This document shows positions 1 to 5,293 of a stretch of DNA of 5,293 bases, in pieces. This DNA comes from an uncultured Tolumonas sp. (GTDB lineage Bacteria; Pseudomonadota; Gammaproteobacteria; Enterobacterales; Aeromonadaceae): contig CAIZDF010000158.1 of NCBI GenBank assembly GCA_903931645.1, positions 1 to 5,293 of the forward strand, given 5' to 3'. Position 1 is the stretch's first letter. Each line of letters begins with the position of its first letter. The translations under genes were made by a program, and so were the position numbers. The notes beneath the pieces are model-generated. The model was given only the letters and a program-made list of their open reading frames with translations, was not told the DNA's origin and ran no database searches.

Positions 1-920
1 TAACATTACACATGGCATCGGAATATAAAGATATTCAGCGGCCATTTTTTGCTATCCCTGCCGAACTGTTTTTGGCCAGTGATGGCAATGCTAAAATTCG
101 AGATCGATTAGTTGCTGAAATTGAACTACCGTATGTTAATCAGCGCTTTAATCCCAGAAATCCAGAAATTTTGGATCGAATTGAGCAAAATATCTCATTG
201 ATAGAATCAGATCCTGATGTTGCTACATTGTTTGGCTCTTACAAGGGACAAGAGGCGTTTGTATTGGCATCAGGGCCCTCGTTAGAACTTCATTATTTAA
301 AGTTGCTAGAAATTAGAAACCGGCAGGATCGCCCAGTATTTATCGCACTTGATACGGCGTTACGCCCCTTGATGGCTAACGGAATTAAACCTGATTTTGT
401 TATTAGTATTGATCCGCATATTACGTCCACCCATTTTCCAGATCTAATTCCAGACTCAATCAAGTTGATCTATTTCCCCTTGGCTCAAAATCAGACTCTG
501 GTAAATTGGCATGGAAAACGTTATGCAGCTTATTCGCAAAGCACTATTTATGATGAGGTTTATCAACGTTTTCCCAAAGCCCGTTTTTACTCCAGTGGTA
601 GTGTATTACATCCCGCTGTTGATTTTGCCGTACACCTTGGTATCAAAAATATTACCTTATTTGGTGCGGATTTTAGTTATCCACGAAACAAAACCCATTC
701 AGGTTGGGGAGATGGTGCATTAGGCGAACCGGTCGCTGCTGCAAAACACTGGGTACTAAATGGTAACGGAGAACGGGTTAAAACTTTGTTAAATTTTCGT
801 AGTTATCTTTGTGCGTTAGAGCGGTTCATTACCTATCATCCAGAAGTGCAATTTTATAATACTAGCCGTATCGGCGCTTTCATTGATGGAACTCTTTTCC
901 ATCCGGAGTTTGTAAAATGA
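1..920 (+). CDS. Maf / DUF115 family protein, probably flagellin-glycosylation factor (5' partial)
   Basis: The visible part is about 305 codons ending in TGA at 918-920. The first ATG is at 12, but the frame is open to the left edge and the 11 bases before that ATG hold no Shine-Dalgarno, so the true start is probably outside the window; family members are usually longer, with an extra N-terminal region. Numbering from the ATG at 12, the core DUF115 (MAF_flag10) domain starts near residue 78. It shows the glycine-rich motif VLASGPSLE (84-92), the stretch IALDTALRPL (111-120) and FVISIDPH (129-136), and later a SSGSVLHPAVDFA segment (194-206) and LFGADFSY (216-223). The fold resembles sialyltransferase-like and Rossmann-type nucleotide-sugar enzymes. 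Known members (Aeromonas Maf-1, Campylobacter and Helicobacter Maf) are needed to put pseudaminic or legionaminic acid on flagellin in the cytoplasm. Flagellin as substrate is inferred from the family; no flagellar gene is visible. Another glycan-related role is possible, since DUF115 also occurs in non-motile contexts. Confidence 0.85.
   Translation, partial: TLHMASEYKDIQRPFFAIPAELFLASDGNAKIRDRLVAEIELPYVNQRFNPRNPEILDRIEQNISLIESDPDVATLFGSYKGQEAFVLASGPSLELHYLKLLEIRNRQDRPVFIALDTALRPLMANGIKPDFVISIDPHITSTHFPDLIPDSIKLIYFPLAQNQTLVNWHGKRYAAYSQSTIYDEVYQRFPKARFYSSGSVLHPAVDFAVHLGIKNITLFGADFSYPRNKTHSGWGDGALGEPVAAAKHWVLNGNGERVKTLLNFRSYLCALERFITYHPEVQFYNTSRIGAFIDGTLFHPEFVK
905..908 (+). promoter_or_regulatory. 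Ribosome binding site for the 91-residue ORF
   Basis: GGAG at 905-908 lies 8 nt before the ATG at 917, inside the end of the Maf reading frame. It supports that start and genuine translation of the small gene. Confidence 0.6.
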
Positions 921-1192
921 GCATATCTCTTCAGTTGTGGCAGAAAAAAGCCAACGATTTGGCGTTAAAGATCCGCCTTGGTCACAACGTCGAAGCAGGA
1001 TTAATTCTCGTGAATTATGTCGAGCAATTGGTTGCTGCATATCCCCTATTACCAGCGAAACAACAGCGAGATTTTCAATCCATTTTATCTGCAATGCTGG
1101 CATGCCAGGAAAGGCAGGATTGGATCGGGTTAGCTGATTATCTTGAGTATGAACTCCAACAACTGTTTATTGAGCTAAATGACACAGTTTAA
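917..1192 (+). CDS. Small helical protein of unknown function, coupled to the Maf gene
   Basis: A 91-residue protein that I do not recognise by name. Its start codon overlaps the Maf stop as ATGA (917-920), and a GGAG sits 8 nt upstream, so translation is probably coupled. The sequence looks entirely alpha-helical, with no signal peptide and no membrane segment, so it should be cytoplasmic. Its layout suggests three to four helices: residues about 5-21, 24-41, 46-64 and 68-87. The C-terminal part is the most motif-like, with ACQERQDWIGLADYLEYEL at 62-80 carrying Trp69 and an acidic, aromatic face. There is one cysteine (63). Position and size suggest a partner of the Maf protein. The small all-helical form also recalls FliT-type flagellar chaperones, but that is only a resemblance of form and I see no diagnostic motif. 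TAA stop at 1190-1192. Reality of the gene is well supported; its function is not. Confidence 0.75.
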   Translation: MSISLQLWQKKANDLALKIRLGHNVEAGLILVNYVEQLVAAYPLLPAKQQRDFQSILSAMLACQERQDWIGLADYLEYELQQLFIELNDTV

Positions 1193-1232
1193 TTTATATT
1201 CGTTGGGACTATTACCTTGTGAACAAAAAATA

Positions 1233-1259
1233 ACCAGCCCGTGTACTCCCAGTGCTGGT
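1233..1259. terminator. Bulged hairpin, possible (bidirectional) intrinsic terminator
   Basis: Arms ACCAGC (1233-1238) and GCTGGT (1254-1259) are perfect complements. Inside them ACT (1245-1247) pairs with AGT (1251-1253) around a CCC loop, giving a 9-bp stem with a 6-nt bulge (1239-1244) on one side. On the + strand it follows the small gene by 40 nt, but the bases after it (TCTTCCTTCATT) are a weak U-tract. On the - strand the stem is followed by TATTTTTTG, a much better U-tract, yet no - strand gene is visible. It could end the Maf transcript weakly, end antisense transcription, or be a mere structure. Confidence 0.4.
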
Positions 1260-1278
1260 CTTCCTTCATTAAACTTTG

Positions 1279-1284
1279 TACAAT
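1279..1284 (+). promoter_or_regulatory. Candidate -10 element upstream of rlmN
   Basis: TACAAT at 1279-1284 differs by one base from the sigma-70 -10 consensus and lies 33 nt before the rlmN start. No convincing -35 box is found at 16-18 bp spacing, where the region overlaps the 3' arm of the hairpin, so the promoter is only tentative. A transcript starting near 1291 would have a leader of about 27 nt. It would let the rlmN-pilF-rodZ-ispG block be expressed apart from the Maf gene. Confidence 0.25.
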
Positions 1285-1308
1285 CCGCGCCCTTCTCTAC
1301 AGGTCTCT

Positions 1309-1312
1309 GAGG
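1309..1312 (+). promoter_or_regulatory. Ribosome binding site that fixes the rlmN start
   Basis: GAGG at 1309-1312 is 5 nt before the ATG at 1318. It decides for this start over the in-frame TTG at 1276, which would add 14 residues with no resemblance to RlmN and would place translation across the -10 candidate. Confidence 0.6.
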
Positions 1313-1317
1313 CATCC

Positions 1318-2439
1318 ATGAGCGAAAATAAAGTTAATCTGCTGGATTTTGATCGTAACGCATTACGTGCATTTTTTGCCGATGAATTGGGCGAAAAAGC
1401 ATTTCGTGCCGATCAAATCATGAAGTGGATCTACCATTTCGGTTGTGATGATTTTTCACAGATGACCAATGTGAACAAGGCCTTACGTGAAAAATTATCA
1501 CGTATTGCTGAAATTCGTGCGCCTGAAATCAGCACCGAGCAACGTTCTGCCGATGGCACCATTAAATGGGCGATGCGGGTTGGTGATCAGGAAGTTGAAA
1601 CAGTGTTTATTCCTGAGGAGGATCGCGCAACATTGTGTGTTTCTTCGCAGGTTGGTTGTGCTTTGGAATGTAAATTCTGCTCAACTGGGCAGCAAGGATT
1701 TAACCGTAACCTTACTGTGTCAGAAATTATTGGTCAGGTATGGCGTGCTGCTCAGGTGGTTGGTTTTCCTAAAGATACGGGTAAACGTGTCATTACCAAT
1801 GTCGTGATGATGGGCATGGGCGAACCTTTACTGAATCTGTCTAATTTGGTTCCTGCTCTCAGTCTGATGATGGAAGATTATGGCTTCGGCTTATCGAAAC
1901 GCCGTGTAACTGTTTCAACATCTGGTGTCGTGCCTGCGCTAGATAAATTGGGTGACATGATCGACGTTGCGTTGGCGATTTCTTTACATGCGCCAAACGA
2001 TAAACTGCGTTCAGAAATCATGCCGATCAACGATAAATACAACATTCAGGAATTCCTGGGGTCTGTGCAGCGCTACCTAAGTAAATCGAATGCTAACCAT
2101 GGCCGCGTTACCGTTGAATATGTGTTGCTTGATCACGTCAACGATGACATGGAACATGCGCGGGAACTGGCCGAGTTGTTAAAAGACACCCCAAGCAAGA
2201 TAAATCTGATCCCATTTAACCCATTCCCAAGTAATCCATATGGGAAACCGAGCAACAGCCGTGTTGATCGTTTCTCTAAAGTCTTGATGGAATATGGTTA
2301 TACCGTCATCGTGCGTAAAACCCGCGGCGATGATATTGATGCCGCTTGTGGTCAGCTGGTTGGTGATGTAATCGACAGAACGAAACGAACCATGAAAAAA
2401 CGGATGCAAGAGCAGGAGATTTCCGTCAAAATGCTTTGA
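1318..2439 (+). CDS. rlmN: Dual-specificity 23S rRNA A2503 / tRNA A37 C2-methyltransferase RlmN
   Basis: A complete 373-residue radical-SAM enzyme (E. coli RlmN has 384; the difference is a shorter N-terminus). The family methylates C2 of adenosine 2503 in 23S rRNA and of A37 in certain tRNAs in the cytoplasm, which tunes the peptidyl-transferase exit tunnel and decoding accuracy. The N-terminal accessory domain (about 1-90) is followed by the radical-SAM barrel. The CX3CX2C cluster motif is CALECKFC, with Cys114, Cys118 and Cys121 binding the [4Fe-4S] cluster. The catalytic Cys344, in the [11 protein letters not shown] segment, is the residue that carries the methyl group. Glu94 (VETVFIPE) matches E. 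coli Glu105. The SAM-side motif GMGEP is at 166-170, and [11 protein letters not shown] (193-203) and [11 protein letters not shown] (218-228) are also typical. All key residues are present, so it should be active. It opens the run of four closely spaced genes. Confidence 0.98.
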   Translation: MSENKVNLLDFDRNALRAFFADELGEKAFRADQIMKWIYHFGCDDFSQMTNVNKALREKLSRIAEIRAPEISTEQRSADGTIKWAMRVGDQEVETVFIPEEDRATLCVSSQVGCALECKFCSTGQQGFNRNLTVSEIIGQVWRAAQVVGFPKDTGKRVITNVVMMGMGEPLLNLSNLVPALSLMMEDYGFGLSKRRVTVSTSGVVPALDKLGDMIDVALAISLHAPNDKLRSEIMPINDKYNIQEFLGSVQRYLSKSNANHGRVTVEYVLLDHVNDDMEHARELAELLKDTPSKINLIPFNPFPSNPYGKPSNSRVDRFSKVLMEYGYTVIVRKTRGDDIDAACGQLVGDVIDRTKRTMKKRMQEQEISVKML

Positions 2440-2465
2440 AATCCAGTTCGTTAATGTACTGAGAC

Positions 2466-3242
2466 ATGAAAAGACATCTTCTATTACTCTGGGCAGCGAT
2501 GATTTCGCTGTCTGGATGTGTCACCGAAACTACAATTATCGGTAAAAATTCTGAGCGACAAGAAAATTCGATTGATGGTGCATCTGCGGCCAAAACGCGT
2601 ATTGAGCTTGGAATGGGCTATCTGAATAAAGGCCAGATGGCACCGGCTAAGTATAATATTGAAAAAGCGATAGAGATGGCACCGAATAATGCCGATGCCT
2701 ATCTTGCTATGGCTTATTATTATCAATCGGTAGGCGATAACGCCTCTGCACAAAAAACATATGAACAATTAGTCTCTAGCCACAGTAATAATCCCGACGT
2801 ACTCAACAATTATGGTACTTTCCTTTGTCGCAATCATAACTATGCCGAAGCTGATGAGATGTTTCGACGTGCAGTAGTGCAGCCGCATTATTTAAAGATG
2901 GATGATAGTTATGAAAATGCCGGCATTTGCGCGCGTCAAGCAGGAAAAAAAGCCAAAGCACTGGAATATTACCGCCTTGCGCTTGGTTATAACCCAAATA
3001 AAGTCAGATTAATGCTGGAACTGGCGGAAATGGCATTGGATGCACATAAGCCCGATGAAGCTCAGCAGATATTGAGCACTTATCGTAGTAAAGCTAATCC
3101 AACACCACAAAGTTTATGGTTGAGCCTTCGCACCGCACAAGAACAGGGACATATCGCGGATATGCATGTTTTCGGTCAGTCCTTGGTTCAGCAATTCCCA
3201 TCCTCGATTCAAGCGAAAAGATATCAGAACAATGACTACTGA
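2466..3242 (+). CDS. pilF: Type IV pilus biogenesis/stability lipoprotein PilF (PilW)
   Basis: A 258-residue TPR lipoprotein. The first 18 residues form a lipoprotein signal peptide: basic start (KRH), hydrophobic core and lipobox LSGC, with Cys18 as the lipidated residue. Asp is absent after it (Val19), so Lol sorting to the outer membrane is expected. TPR-type helix pairs run from about 41 to 210; the clearest are 41-74 (GYLNKGQMAPAKYNIEKAIE), 75-109 and 148-179 (AGKKAKALEYYRLALGYNP). The segments NNYGTFLC (114-121) and ENAGICA (150-156) are characteristic of the PilF family as I recall it; their Cys121 and Cys154 could pair in the periplasm. PilF helps the PilQ secretin multimerise and reach the outer membrane. 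The start is constrained by an in-frame TGA at 2460-2462 and by the signal peptide, though no good Shine-Dalgarno precedes it; it begins 26 nt after rlmN, so coupling is likely. Its last 11 bases overlap rodZ. Confidence 0.93.
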   Translation: MKRHLLLLWAAMISLSGCVTETTIIGKNSERQENSIDGASAAKTRIELGMGYLNKGQMAPAKYNIEKAIEMAPNNADAYLAMAYYYQSVGDNASAQKTYEQLVSSHSNNPDVLNNYGTFLCRNHNYAEADEMFRRAVVQPHYLKMDDSYENAGICARQAGKKAKALEYYRLALGYNPNKVRLMLELAEMALDAHKPDEAQQILSTYRSKANPTPQSLWLSLRTAQEQGHIADMHVFGQSLVQQFPSSIQAKRYQNNDY

Positions 3243-4230
3243 ACAGCGTCATGAAACTGCCCAACTAACGCCGGGCACCATATTAAAAACAGCCCGCGAA
3301 CAACGGGGTATGAGTCAGCAAGATGTGGCTCATCGTCTTAATTTACGTATCTCGTTGATTCGTGATATTGAAGAGGATCGTTTTGATCAAAAAACGGCTA
3401 GCACTTTTACCAGAGGGTATCTGAAAACGTATGCCCGTTTTGTTGGCACGGATGAACAAGCGGTATTAGCGGCATATGATCGTCTGGGATTAAAAGATCA
3501 ACAATACAGTGAAATGTATAGTTTTTCTGGTCGCACGCAACGCGAAGCAAGTGAGCATCGGGTGCGTTTTATTTCTTGGGTTTTGTTTATTGGCCTGGCT
3601 GGTTTAGGTGGAACATGGTGGTGGTTACAGCCAGCAGAAGAACCAGTACCAACTGCAATCAATGAAGCAGGACAGCTAGTAGTAAAGGCAACAGATGCTG
3701 TTTTAGCGGCAAAACCGAGCGCAGCTCAAGCCACAACGGCTAATCCAGTTGCGACAACCAGTGCTGCGCCTGTGACGGCAACCAGCAGTGCCGAAGATAC
3801 GGCTGAAACATCGGCAGATTTACCGGTAGCCGCTGATAATGACGGTCAAGAACCAACCGTGTTGTCGAATGCCGCGGCTGAAGAAAAAAATCAAGAACAA
3901 ACTAAAGTAATACCGTCGTCTGCTGCTGTCGCTTCTACTGCAGCTACAAAACCTGAAGCTACTGATTCAAAAGTTGATGCGTCAATCGCTTTGCAATTGC
4001 AATTCAAAGCGTCATGTTGGCTACGAGTTGCAGATGTGTCAGGAAAGTCCTTATTTGAAGGCACTAAAAACGCCGGCGATAAAGTTAATGTATCGGGTAA
4101 AGAACCGTTTAGTTTAACGATTGGTGCTCCAAGAGCTGTTTCTGTCTATTTCCATGGGCAGGCTGTGGATATGTCGTCCTACATTCGTCAGGGTGTGGTT
4201 GCTCGTTATAAGTTACCGTTGAAGAATTAA
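3232..4230 (+). CDS. rodZ: Cytoskeleton/cell-shape protein RodZ
   Basis: A 332-residue bitopic inner-membrane protein that links MreB filaments to the wall-elongation machinery. The cytoplasmic N-terminus holds an XRE-like helix-turn-helix domain (about 14-82) with REQRGMSQQDVAHRL at 22-36 and RDIEEDRF at 44-51. Phe59 and Tyr63 in STFTRGYLKTYAR correspond to E. coli Phe60 and Tyr64, the MreB contact residues. A basic patch (His109-Arg112) precedes one transmembrane helix at about 113-133, ending in the Trp run TWWWL. Then comes a low-complexity Ala/Thr/Ser linker (about 135-250) and the C-terminal periplasmic beta domain (DUF4115, about 250-330) with FKASCWLRVADVSGKSLF (258-275) and the LTIGAP turn (295-300). 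The start ATG at 3232 matches the E. coli N-terminus; an in-frame ATG at 3166 would add 22 residues copied from inside pilF. The 11-nt overlap with pilF and lack of a strong Shine-Dalgarno suggest coupling by re-initiation. It is followed 3 nt later by ispG. Confidence 0.96.
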   Translation: MTTEQRHETAQLTPGTILKTAREQRGMSQQDVAHRLNLRISLIRDIEEDRFDQKTASTFTRGYLKTYARFVGTDEQAVLAAYDRLGLKDQQYSEMYSFSGRTQREASEHRVRFISWVLFIGLAGLGGTWWWLQPAEEPVPTAINEAGQLVVKATDAVLAAKPSAAQATTANPVATTSAAPVTATSSAEDTAETSADLPVAADNDGQEPTVLSNAAAEEKNQEQTKVIPSSAAVASTAATKPEATDSKVDASIALQLQFKASCWLRVADVSGKSLFEGTKNAGDKVNVSGKEPFSLTIGAPRAVSVYFHGQAVDMSSYIRQGVVARYKLPLKN

Positions 4231-4233
4231 GTT

Positions 4234-5293
4234 ATGAGTCAGCACATTTCACCTATTAAGCGCCGGATCAGTAAACAGATCATGGTTGGAAATGTACCGG
4301 TAGGCGGTAATGCGCCGATATCGGTACAATCAATGACGAACACGTTGACCACTGATGTGGCAGCCACTGTAGCGCAAATACAAGCGCTACAGCGTGTTGG
4401 TGCGGATATTGTGCGGGTTTCTGTACCCACTATGGATGCAGCAGAAGCATTTAAGCTGATCAAACAGCAAGTTTCCGTTCCGTTGGTGGCCGATATTCAT
4501 TTTGACTATCGTATTGCACTGAAAGTGGCGGAATATGGTGTTGATTGTTTACGTATTAATCCCGGCAATATTGGTAAAGAAGACCGTATTCGCTCCGTCG
4601 TCGATTGTGCTCGCGATCTGAATATTCCAATCCGAATTGGCGTGAATGGCGGCTCACTCGAAAAAGAGTTAATGGATAAATACGGTGAACCAACTGCAGA
4701 AGCACTGGTTGAATCAGCCATGCGCCATGTCGAGATCCTTGATCGACTCAACTTCGACCAATTCAAAGTCAGTGTAAAAGCATCCGATGTGTTTCTTGCC
4801 GTCGAAGCTTACCGACTCTTAGCTAAACAGATTGAACAACCGTTACATCTAGGTATTACTGAAGCCGGCGGTTTCCGCTCCGGTGCTGTGAAATCAGCGA
4901 TTGGTTTGGGTATGTTACTAGCAGATGGTATTGGCGACACGTTGCGTGTGTCATTAGCCGCAGATCCGGTAGAAGAGATCAAAGTCGGCTTTGATATTCT
5001 TAAATCATTACGTATTCGCGCGCGTGGTATTAATTTTATCGCTTGCCCTACCTGCTCTCGTCAGGAGTTTGATGTAATCAGCACCGTCAATGCGTTAGAA
5101 GAGCGTCTGGAAGACATTATTACACCAATGGATGTCTCTATTATTGGTTGTGTTGTGAATGGCCCAGGTGAAGCATTGGTATCAGATTTAGGTCTGGCGG
5201 GTGCGAATCGCAAAAGTGCTTTGTATGAAGACGGTGAACGTGTTGACCGTCTGGATAATGAAAATATTCTTGATCAGCTTGAAGCTCGTATTA
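4234..5293 (+). CDS. ispG: 4-hydroxy-3-methylbut-2-en-1-yl diphosphate synthase IspG (GcpE), 3' partial
   Basis: The frame is open from the ATG at 4234 to the right edge, giving 353 complete codons; E. coli IspG has 372, so only about 19 residues are missing. IspG reductively opens 2-C-methyl-D-erythritol 2,4-cyclodiphosphate to HMBPP in the MEP isoprenoid pathway, in the cytoplasm. The N-terminal TIM barrel begins near residue 10 and contains [11 protein letters not shown] (31-41), [11 protein letters not shown] (86-96), LRINPGNIG (106-114), [11 protein letters not shown] (133-143) and the LGITEAGG turn (206-213). The C-terminal ferredoxin-like domain carries the [4Fe-4S] ligands Cys271 and Cys274 (ACPTCSRQ), Cys306 ([11 protein letters not shown]) and Glu313, one position on from the E. 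coli ligands. All are present, so activity is expected. It starts 3 nt after the rodZ stop, with only a weak purine stretch (GAAGAA at 4221-4226) upstream, so translational coupling is likely. In relatives hisS usually follows, but that would lie outside the window. Confidence 0.98.
   Translation, partial: MSQHISPIKRRISKQIMVGNVPVGGNAPISVQSMTNTLTTDVAATVAQIQALQRVGADIVRVSVPTMDAAEAFKLIKQQVSVPLVADIHFDYRIALKVAEYGVDCLRINPGNIGKEDRIRSVVDCARDLNIPIRIGVNGGSLEKELMDKYGEPTAEALVESAMRHVEILDRLNFDQFKVSVKASDVFLAVEAYRLLAKQIEQPLHLGITEAGGFRSGAVKSAIGLGMLLADGIGDTLRVSLAADPVEEIKVGFDILKSLRIRARGINFIACPTCSRQEFDVISTVNALEERLEDIITPMDVSIIGCVVNGPGEALVSDLGLAGANRKSALYEDGERVDRLDNENILDQLEARI
4367..4392 (+). repeat. 9-bp perfect inverted repeat (hairpin) within ispG
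   Basis: Arms CTGTAGCGC (4367-4375) and GCGCTACAG (4384-4392) are exact reverse complements around the 8-nt loop AAATACAA (4376-4383). The hairpin lies about 130 nt into ispG, over codons 45-53, in the stretch coding TVAQIQALQ. No U-tract follows, so it is not an intrinsic terminator. The structure is plain in the sequence; a biological role is not shown. Confidence 0.6.

Noticed and set aside
816..1103. Antisense frame of 95 codons over the Maf/small-gene junction.
   Set aside because: It overlaps two supported genes, shows no recognisable domain and has unlikely composition; judged a shadow frame.
1097..1108. 12-bp palindrome CTGGCATGCCAG in the small gene.
   Set aside because: About one such palindrome is expected by chance in this length; it lies within coding sequence and has no partner copy.
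1276..1317. Longer RlmN beginning at an in-frame TTG (1276), adding 14 residues.
   Set aside because: The added residues do not resemble RlmN N-termini, TTG is a rare start, and GAGG is properly spaced for the ATG at 1318.
2384..2452. AACGAAC (2384-2390) facing GTTCGTT (2446-2452) around the rlmN stop as a possible terminator stem.
   Set aside because: The arms are 55 nt apart, only 7 bp and low in GC, and no U-tract follows; the next gene starts 13 nt later.
3166..3231. Longer RodZ beginning at an in-frame ATG (3166), adding 22 residues.
   Set aside because: The extension lies fully inside pilF in another frame and has no counterpart in RodZ; the ATG at 3232 aligns with the E. coli N-terminus.
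3634..3981. Ala/Thr/Ser-rich segment of rodZ looking like a repeat region.
   Set aside because: No regular repeat unit is present; a low-complexity periplasmic linker of this kind is normal in RodZ.
3987..4011. Inverted repeat CGCTTTG/CAAAGCG in rodZ enclosing the 12-bp palindrome TTGCAATTGCAA (3991-4002).
   Set aside because: Stems of 7 bp with loops of this size, and 12-bp palindromes, are each expected about one to three times by chance in 5.3 kb, and the repeat is explained by the alternating codons of a beta strand (ALQLQFKA).
4239..4766. Two antisense open frames (4239-4463 and 4506-4766).
   Set aside because: They lie opposite strongly conserved ispG coding sequence and have Ser/Thr/Ala/Arg-rich composition typical of antisense shadows.

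Overview
The window reads as a stretch of gammaproteobacterial chromosome with every supported gene on the + strand. The RlmN, RodZ and IspG products match the E. coli proteins almost residue for residue at their diagnostic positions. A pilF gene lies between rlmN and rodZ. That order is typical of Gammaproteobacteria with type IV pili (Aeromonas, Tolumonas, Vibrio, Shewanella and Pseudomonas types), whereas E. coli lacks pilF here. Base composition is moderately AT-rich. An Aeromonadales-like or Vibrio-like host is my best guess, but the sequence does not settle the genus.

Left part (1-1192), accessory: the 3' end of a Maf/DUF115 gene, a family tied to flagellin glycosylation with nonulosonic acids. 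It is followed, with an ATGA stop/start overlap, by a 91-residue helical protein of unknown function. The Maf reading frame is open to the left window edge, so the gene is probably truncated there.

Junction (1193-1317): a 125-base gap holding a 9-bp bulged hairpin, a candidate -10 box and a clear Shine-Dalgarno that fixes the rlmN start. It separates the surface-modification genes from the housekeeping block.

Right part (1318-5293), core: rlmN (23S rRNA A2503 / tRNA A37 methyltransferase), pilF (outer-membrane pilotin-type TPR lipoprotein for type IV pili), rodZ (MreB-binding cell-shape protein) and ispG (penultimate enzyme of the MEP isoprenoid pathway, cut by the right edge about 19 codons before its usual end). 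Gaps are 26 nt, then an 11-nt overlap, then 3 nt, so the four are probably one transcript with translational coupling. The functions differ (translation accuracy, pili, shape, isoprenoids); IspG and RlmN share a need for [4Fe-4S] clusters.

I found no mobile element, CRISPR array, RNA gene or clearly new system. The points most worth checking are the small protein coupled to Maf, the hairpin at the accessory/core junction, and a 9-bp perfect hairpin inside the 5' part of ispG.
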